Part shown: positions 58,165 through 64,000 of the stretch, in pieces
How the letters are laid out: every line of letters begins with the position of its first letter
Position numbering within the stretch: the first letter of the stretch is position 1
Assembly (NCBI GenBank): GCA_024291935.2
Contig: CM044318.1
Span: forward strand, 82,222,001-82,286,000
DNA length: 64,000 nt
Reading direction: 5' to 3'
Origin: Okapia johnstoni
Lineage: Eukaryota; Chordata; Mammalia; Artiodactyla; Giraffidae
Translations under genes and position numbers: made by a program
Notes under the pieces: model-generated
The model's input: the letters and a program-made list of their open reading frames with translations, nothing else
Told to the model about the DNA's origin: nothing
Databases searched by the model: none

Positions 58165-58563
58165 AAGGGGGTTTACAGAGAAGGAGAAACATCATGTGAC
58201 ATCCCTTCTATGTGGAATCTAAAAAGAAGCAATACAAATGAACTTACTTACAAACCAGAAAGAGACTCACAAACTTAAGAGAATGACATGGTGGTTGCCA
58301 AGGGGAAGGATACTTAGGGAGTTTGGGATGGACATTTACACACGGCTGTATTTAAAATGGATAACCAACAAGGACCTACTGTATAGCACAGGAAGCTCTA
58401 ACTCAATGTTATGAGGCAGCCCTGGAGGGGAGGGGGGTCTGGGGGAAAATGGATCCATGTATATGTGTGTCTGAATCCCCTGGCTGTTCACATAGAACGA
58501 TCACAACATTGTTAATCGGCTGCACCCCAACACAAAATAAAAAGTTAAAAAAAAAAAAAAAAA
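58165..58563 (+). mobile_element. ruminant L1 3' end
   Basis: L1 text: tatgtggaatctaaaaagaa, gataaccaacaaggacctac and an A tail of about 16 bases at 58546-58563. Confidence 0.85.
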
Positions 58564-58564
58564 G

Positions 58565-59535
58565 ACCGAAGAGTTTAGTAGTTGAAACTTAAAATAAATT
58601 AAAAAGTATCTAAGTAGTTGAAACTTGATCCAGATCACAGCATACTCTATTGCCGTCTCACCTCCAATCTCAGGCTGTAGGACAGTGTTACCCAAGGTTT
58701 GGGGCCACCTCCTGAGGCCAGCACGCCCCCAGCTAGAGGAGGGCACTGCTCAGTTCCATCTCTTGTGTGGGGAAAGCGGTTTCCTCCACTGGTTTGGAGC
58801 AACCATAGAGATTTGTGAAAACGAACTGCAGAAAAGGAGACTTGTCAAATTGTTTGTTTGGCCTAGTACCTCTCTCACATCCCTTTTTCTAGGAACGGAA
58901 ACCCCTTTTCTTATGGAAAATCCACTTTTTATGGTTCAAGTGGGGTTAACTTTCCCAACCAATGCCAAAGGATGGGCATGAGATTCAAGTCTGGCCCCTG
59001 AGACTGCTCCATGTCACCAGTAATAAGTTTAGGTCAGTGATGGATACAGGACCAAAGCCAGTACATCAGCATCTTCCTTGGAACCCGACTGCTGGAGCCG
59101 GCTGGACGAGGGGCCTGGACTGCTCTGCTCCTGGGGCTCGCTGGCTGTGTCCTTCAGGGTCTCCCTCCATTACCACTCTCCCTTGAGCCTGGTGACCCTC
59201 CTGCTGTCATTCACCCTGGAGGGCTATCCCCACCTTCCATCCATCACATTCACCTCTTGCAGTGTCTGGAGGCTCTGGTCTCACTGTAAAATCCCCTGTG
59301 GACTGAGAAGGTGCCTCCGGCCCGCACAGAGCAGGTGTGTCCCAAGAATGAATGAATGAAAACCAGAGGGAACGCAGTTTAGGGAAAGCGCATCCTGTCT
59401 CTACCCACCGCCCTGTAGGACGTCAGTTGTGGTTCCCACAGAACAAAGCATCTTGGGAAAATAAACACAGTTTCCTGGTCTGCCTTGTCTGGGTCTTCAC
59501 TGATTCATTTACATCGAATGAAGTATTACCATGCT
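58565..59535 (-). other. ADAM12 intron, no recognised element
   Basis: This is single-copy-looking sequence. Short frames only. Confidence 0.4.
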
Positions 59536-59540
59536 GTCTT

Positions 59541-59850
59541 CCCTCATAGCTCAGCTGGTAAAGAATCCACCTGCAAAGCAGGAGACCCCGGTTCAATTCC
59601 TGGGTCGGGAAGATACGCTGGTGAAGGGATAGGCTACCCACTTCAGTATTCTTGGGCTTCCCTGGTGGCTCAGCTGGTAAAGAATCCACCTGCAATGCAG
59701 GAGACCTGAGTTCGATTCCTGGGTTGGAAAGATCCCCTGGAGAAGGGAAATGCTTCCCAACTCCAGTATTCTGGCCTGGAGAAATCCATGGACTGTATAG
59801 CCCATGGGGTCGCAAAGAGTCAGACACGACTGAGAAACTTTCACTTTCAT
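59541..59850 (+). mobile_element. two Bov-tA SINE units in tandem
   Basis: A first, 3'-truncated unit (cttccctcatagctcagctgg to cagtattcttgg) runs straight into a second complete unit (gcttccctggtggctcagctgg at about 59656) ending gaaactttcactttcat. This fits a dimeric element or an insertion into an older copy. Confidence 0.9.
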
Positions 59851-60613
59851 CCCTTTTACTTAAGAGGAAAGAAGATATAAAGTCACAAAAAGACATTTTA
59901 CTTTCTGGAACGGAAAACTGTCATTCCTTCAACGTTTAGACACAGTAAAAAAGAAATCCTATAAGCAAGGAAATCAGAAAGGGGGCTCCATGCTGACCTC
60001 AGGAGCAGAAACAGCTTTTACAATTAAAGAAAGCATCATTATAGGAAACAGACTAGAAGATGCAAACCAAGACAAACTTCCCGAGCACCCCGGCCATCGG
60101 AACCTACAGACACCAGGAAGGACAGTCAAGAGTGTGGAACCAGCCAGCTGGCATTTATCTTAGAGACAGAAGGGTCAATAATTTAAAACGTGTAAACAAC
60201 TTCTATCTGCTAATAAGATGTTATAAAGGTACAGATCTGACTTCAAAGTGGCTGCATGTAAAGCTGTCTGTCTTCATGAAGACGAGAGACTTCATATTTG
60301 TCTCATGAAAAAAGTGACACGTTTTCTTATCACTACTATATTACATCAATTTACAGCCTTTGAATTTTTAATAATGGAACACTTAGATGTTCTGCTATTA
60401 TCAGAAGATGAAATTTAGCCTTTCAGAGGGAATTTTGACATCATCCTGTATTTTATCATTCTATAAGAAGTGATGGAGTTTAATTACCAGGTTTATCTTC
60501 AGAGTGATATAGCTTGTAATCTGGAAGCTCTCGATGTCATTATGTCTTTTGAAAGAGAAACGATGACATCTCGTTATTAAGCCCACAGTTTACGTGATCT
60601 AATCTTTCCTTAG

Positions 60614-60822
60614 GGTTTTCCCTTGTGGCTCAGGGGTAAAGAATCTGCCTGCCAACGCAGGTTTGATCCCTGGATTGGGAAGATCCCCTGCAGAAGGAAA
60701 CGGCAACCCATTCCAGTATCCTTGCCTGGGAAATCCCATGGACAGAGGATCTGGTGGTGGACTACAGTCCATACGGTCGAAAAAGAGTTGGACACAACTT
60801 AGTGACTGAACAACAACAACGT
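60614..60822 (+). mobile_element. Bov-tA SINE
   Basis: Full copy, ttttcccttgtggctcaggg to cacaacttagtgactgaac, with A/C-rich tail. Confidence 0.92.
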
Positions 60823-61209
60823 TTCCTTAAAGCGACTCCGTTACGCAGACGCAGGTCCCCGAGTCAGCTGCGCTGGCTCCTGCTCCCGTCACTTGCATCC
60901 AGCCCGTTACTGATGCCCACAAAGGCATCTTCACAAGTGACTGCAGCCTGCTTGTCCTTCTCACAGCTCTCCGTTTCTCTTCTCCACACTGACCTTTACG
61001 TCCGCGGAAAAACAAAGCCCCAGCAAATACATTCGGTCATTTCCTTTTTGCACAACGGAACAAAAAAGAGACTTTCCTGCCGCCTAAACACTATGGTTCT
61101 TGGCAAACATCACTCTTCTTCCCATCTGTAGCCACCTGAGCTGTGGATGTTCGTAAACGTACTGTCTCACGTGTGTCGTCATAAAGAAACTCATTTAAAG
61201 CAGCCTTGC

Positions 61210-61537
61210 TGGGCTTCCCTGGTGGTGCAGTGGTAAAGAATTCACCCACCAATGCGGGAGACAAGGGTTCCATCCCTGGTCCGGGAAGATCCCGCATTCT
61301 ATGGAACAACTAAGCCTGTGCACCACAACTGCTGAGCTTGTGCTCTAGAGCCCGGGGACCACAATTACCGAGCACACGTGCCACCATACTGAAGCCCGTG
61401 TGCCCTGGAGCCCACGCTCTGCAACAAGAGAAGCCACCGCAATGAGAAGCCCGAGCACAGCAACTAAAGAAAAGTCTGCATGACAACGAACATCCAGCAC
61501 AGCCAGAAATAAAATAAATTAATGAAGTAAAAATAAA
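61210..61537 (+). mobile_element. CHR-2-type SINE
   Basis: Full copy: head cttccctggtggtgcagtgg, body ggtccgggaagatcccgcat, end cagccagaaataaaataaat. Confidence 0.88.
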
Positions 61538-61539
61538 CC

Positions 61540-63175
61540 AGCCTTGCAGATAAACACTGAAAAGGCACCGGCCCGTAAAAATCATCCGGCCAGCTCACAC
61601 CACATCAATCAGGTGACGCTATTTTCTGGTGAGTGATAAAATAGATAAAACTAAGATAATTTCAGGATTTCCTTGATGCAGATTGTCTGTGGCTCTAGAC
61701 ACACAGTTATCTGCAAGATTAATTTCCAAGTAACGTTTTCAGTTATCATGCTAGTGGTTCAGATAAACGACATTGGCAAAAGTAAATTTTCTGCCTGAAG
61801 AAACATGTCCAGCTGCATTTCAGAAGGAAATGTTTAAGGTCATGTCGCATTGACAGGAAATCTTTGTGGCTATTAAGCCTGAAGTGGACAGAGGGCTAAA
61901 TACAAGGTCCGGTTTGAGCTGCAGGTAACATTTACGTGTTTGACATCAACTGATAAAGTCTTGAGATGCAAGATTTGTGGGAGAAACATCAGTGGGGGGA
62001 AAAAAATGTCAATTCCAAGCTCACAAGAATACCATCAACAATAATCAATCATCAGGAAACCAAGCAGATGAACAATCCTCACAAAAAGTATTCTAAAACT
62101 GTATTACTTTGCTAGTTAGGAGTCGCAGGCATATGTTTTGAATTTTCTATCATTTTATTTGTAGAAAGATTTGGAAGCAGGATTATTTTAATGAAATATA
62201 AGGCTGGACTGAGAAACATCCCTCTCAAAAGGGAATTAGTTAGCTGGGAGGAAGGGCTTCCTCCGGCCAGTGTTTGGGTAGCCATATCTGGGGAGTGAGT
62301 AACTGATGACTTCCTGAACGTAACAGATGATGCTGGCCAGGTTACTTGGATGCCAGCAGCAGGGGCCGGCAGAGCAAGTGCCCTAGATTTCTGAGTCACT
62401 GGGCTTCCTAGGGGGCTGAAAGTGACCCCAAAACACACGTGGTCCTGATCCCAGAGCGTTTGCTAAAGGCTGGGAAATGAAAGACTATATCCTGAGCTCA
62501 TTGCATCCTTGACAAGTTTTCCTCTTCTGAATCATGAAAAGTTAATGCAAACCGACCACAGTAAGACAGCAATATAGTGCTCTCTGCCTGCTGCATCTAG
62601 CTGGCCAGGACCTGGCTAAGGAAGTGACCTCTGCCCCCCAGAACTGTGACGGTCACATCCTGACTCTTCTGCAGGTCCCAGGCGAGAGTGCCCTGGGGCT
62701 GTGGGAAGTGTGTCACTCTGGCAGAACCAGGGCTCTTGGTCAGCAACTCACAATAGCAGGACATGGTTGAATAGTTATTGAGTGAAGAGTATGCGGTGGC
62801 AGAAAGGGCTCTCTGTTCTCCAACTCACAGCCCAAGCTCTGGACAAGCAGAAGAGCCTGTGGTTCCCCTGGGATGGCCTCTGTTTCTGTGCACCTTGGCC
62901 TCTGCTGTTACGGACACAGGAAATCCCTTCCTCTCCCACCCTGGCGATGGCTACTCCAGGGCAACCTTGTTTAGGATCCTTCCTGCTCTAACCAACCCCC
63001 CCCCCCAAACTCCCCCCCACCAGGCTGAGCCCAAGTCCCTCCTCTTTTCCCACCAGATTACAGCCCTCCCCACAGCCCCAGGCATTGTGCAAGCTGCAAG
63101 CTACTGCACGCTACTATATACACGTAGTATATTCATAGACATGAAATAGACAAGCTACAGTAGAGGACAACAAAA
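61540..63175 (-). other. ADAM12 intron, no recognised element
   Basis: It includes an AT-rich part (61620-62120) and C-runs near 62996-63024. No exon signal was found. Confidence 0.4.
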
Positions 63176-63179
63176 TACC

Positions 63180-63265
63180 CATGCAGCAGGCATATTACTC
63201 TCCCCATTTTACACATGAGGCACAAGAAGGCTGAGTAACTTGCTGAAGGTCACCCTTTTAGAAAG
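63180..63265 (-). repeat. MIR SINE fragment
   Basis: Reverse-oriented MIR text: ctccccattttacacatgag, then taacttgctgaaggtcaccc. Confidence 0.6.
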
Positions 63266-63287
63266 TGGTCCATTCAATGCCTCTGGT

Positions 63288-63745
63288 AGGCAGAAAATAC
63301 CTGCCCCCCCAAAAGGGCCCCAGGTCCTAATCCTTGGACCCTGTGACTATGCGACCTAACTTGGCAGAAGGGACTTTGAGGATGTGGTTAAGGACCTTGA
63401 GATGGGAAATGATGCTGGGCCACCTGGATGGTCCAATATAATCCCAAGGGTCCTTGTAAGAGGGAGGCAGCAGAATCAAAGTCAGAGATGGAGATCTGAC
63501 CACAGAAGTGGGAATCAGAGAGACAGATTTGAAGATTCTGTACTGCTGGCCTTGAAGGTGGATGAAGGGGCCACGAGCCAAGAATCGCGGGCAGCCCCTC
63601 AAAGCTGGAAAAGGCCAGCAAACAGATGCTCCCCCAGAGCCTCCGAAGGTAACCCTGCCCTGCCAGTGTCTTGATTCTAGGACTTCTGACCCCGGGAACT
63701 AAAAGATGATAAACGCGTGGTGTCATAAGCCGCTGTTAGAGCAGA
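63288..63745 (+). mobile_element. MLT1-type (ERVL-MaLR) LTR
   Basis: MaLR LTR text throughout: ggtcctaatccttggaccct, gtccttgtaagaggga, ccacgagccaagaatcg, cccagagcctccgaagg, ttctaggacttctgac and cataagccgctgttag. It has no coding capacity of its own. Confidence 0.7.
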
Positions 63746-64000
63746 CACAGGAAGCTTACCCAGAGCCCTTGAACTGGAGAGCTAGGCTGTCCCACTGATA
63801 TAGGGAAAGGAACACCCCGCATTAGCAAAGCGGGTGGTTGAAGGCGCTTTTAAGAAACCCCTTGGTACAGAGAGCCCCTGGCACTAAGTTCTCTACGCTC
63901 CTGAGGATGTCACTGCGATGACTGCAAGTACTAAGAAGGTCAAGAGAGATGGATCCCAAGAAGCTACCAGCCGGGGGGACTCCCCCAACCTAGTCCCCAC

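Noticed and set aside
51580..64000. Further upstream ADAM12 exon
   Set aside because: I looked for the cysteine-rich sequence expected before AKPAPGICF and found no match with splice sites.

Overview
The window is mammalian nuclear DNA from a ruminant, most likely a bovid. It is rich in tRNA-derived Bov-tA SINEs, in 3' ends of the RTE-type LINE BovB, and in CHR-2-type cetartiodactyl SINEs and ruminant L1 3' tails. Species cannot be fixed from the sequence alone. There are no operons or prokaryotic features.

Two protein genes are present, tail to tail. FANK1 (fibronectin III and ankyrin repeat protein) lies on the + strand. Its last five coding exons are at 1058-1223, 4686-4829, 5344-5421, 5516-5560 and 5665-5730, all joined in phase 0, and give 165 residues of ankyrin repeats and C-terminus. 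ADAM12 (metalloprotease-disintegrin, long membrane form) lies on the - strand. Nine coding exons, from 51471-51579 down to 14165-14216, join without a frame break to give about 366 residues: the last part of the cysteine-rich domain, the EGF-like domain, the transmembrane segment and the whole proline-rich cytoplasmic tail. Its start and its protease and disintegrin exons lie beyond the right edge. A 3' UTR of about 4.9 kb probably runs from 14164 to about 9285. It is nearly free of interspersed repeats, ends at an AATAAA, and carries four miR-29-type and one miR-200bc-type seed match.

Layout: 1-1057 FANK1 intron with old L1; 1058-5730 FANK1 exons, with a BovB 3' end in the first intron; 5731-9284 intergenic, with SINEs and a probable LTR relic; 9285-14216 last ADAM12 exon and 3' UTR; 14217-51579 ADAM12 introns and exons, including a 19.7 kb intron (18089-37808) with a solo LTR, nested L1 copies and two old hAT fossils, and a 3.1 kb intron with a 24-bp minisatellite of about 49 copies (39583-40766); 51580-64000 further ADAM12 intron with L1, SINEs and an MLT1-type LTR at the right end.

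No previously undescribed gene system was found. The points best worth a second look are the 24-bp minisatellite, whose period keeps frames open; a stop codon that removes three residues from the ADAM12 C-terminus relative to the human protein as I remember it; paired miR-29 seed sites in the 3' UTR; and several layered transposon insertions with readable target duplications.
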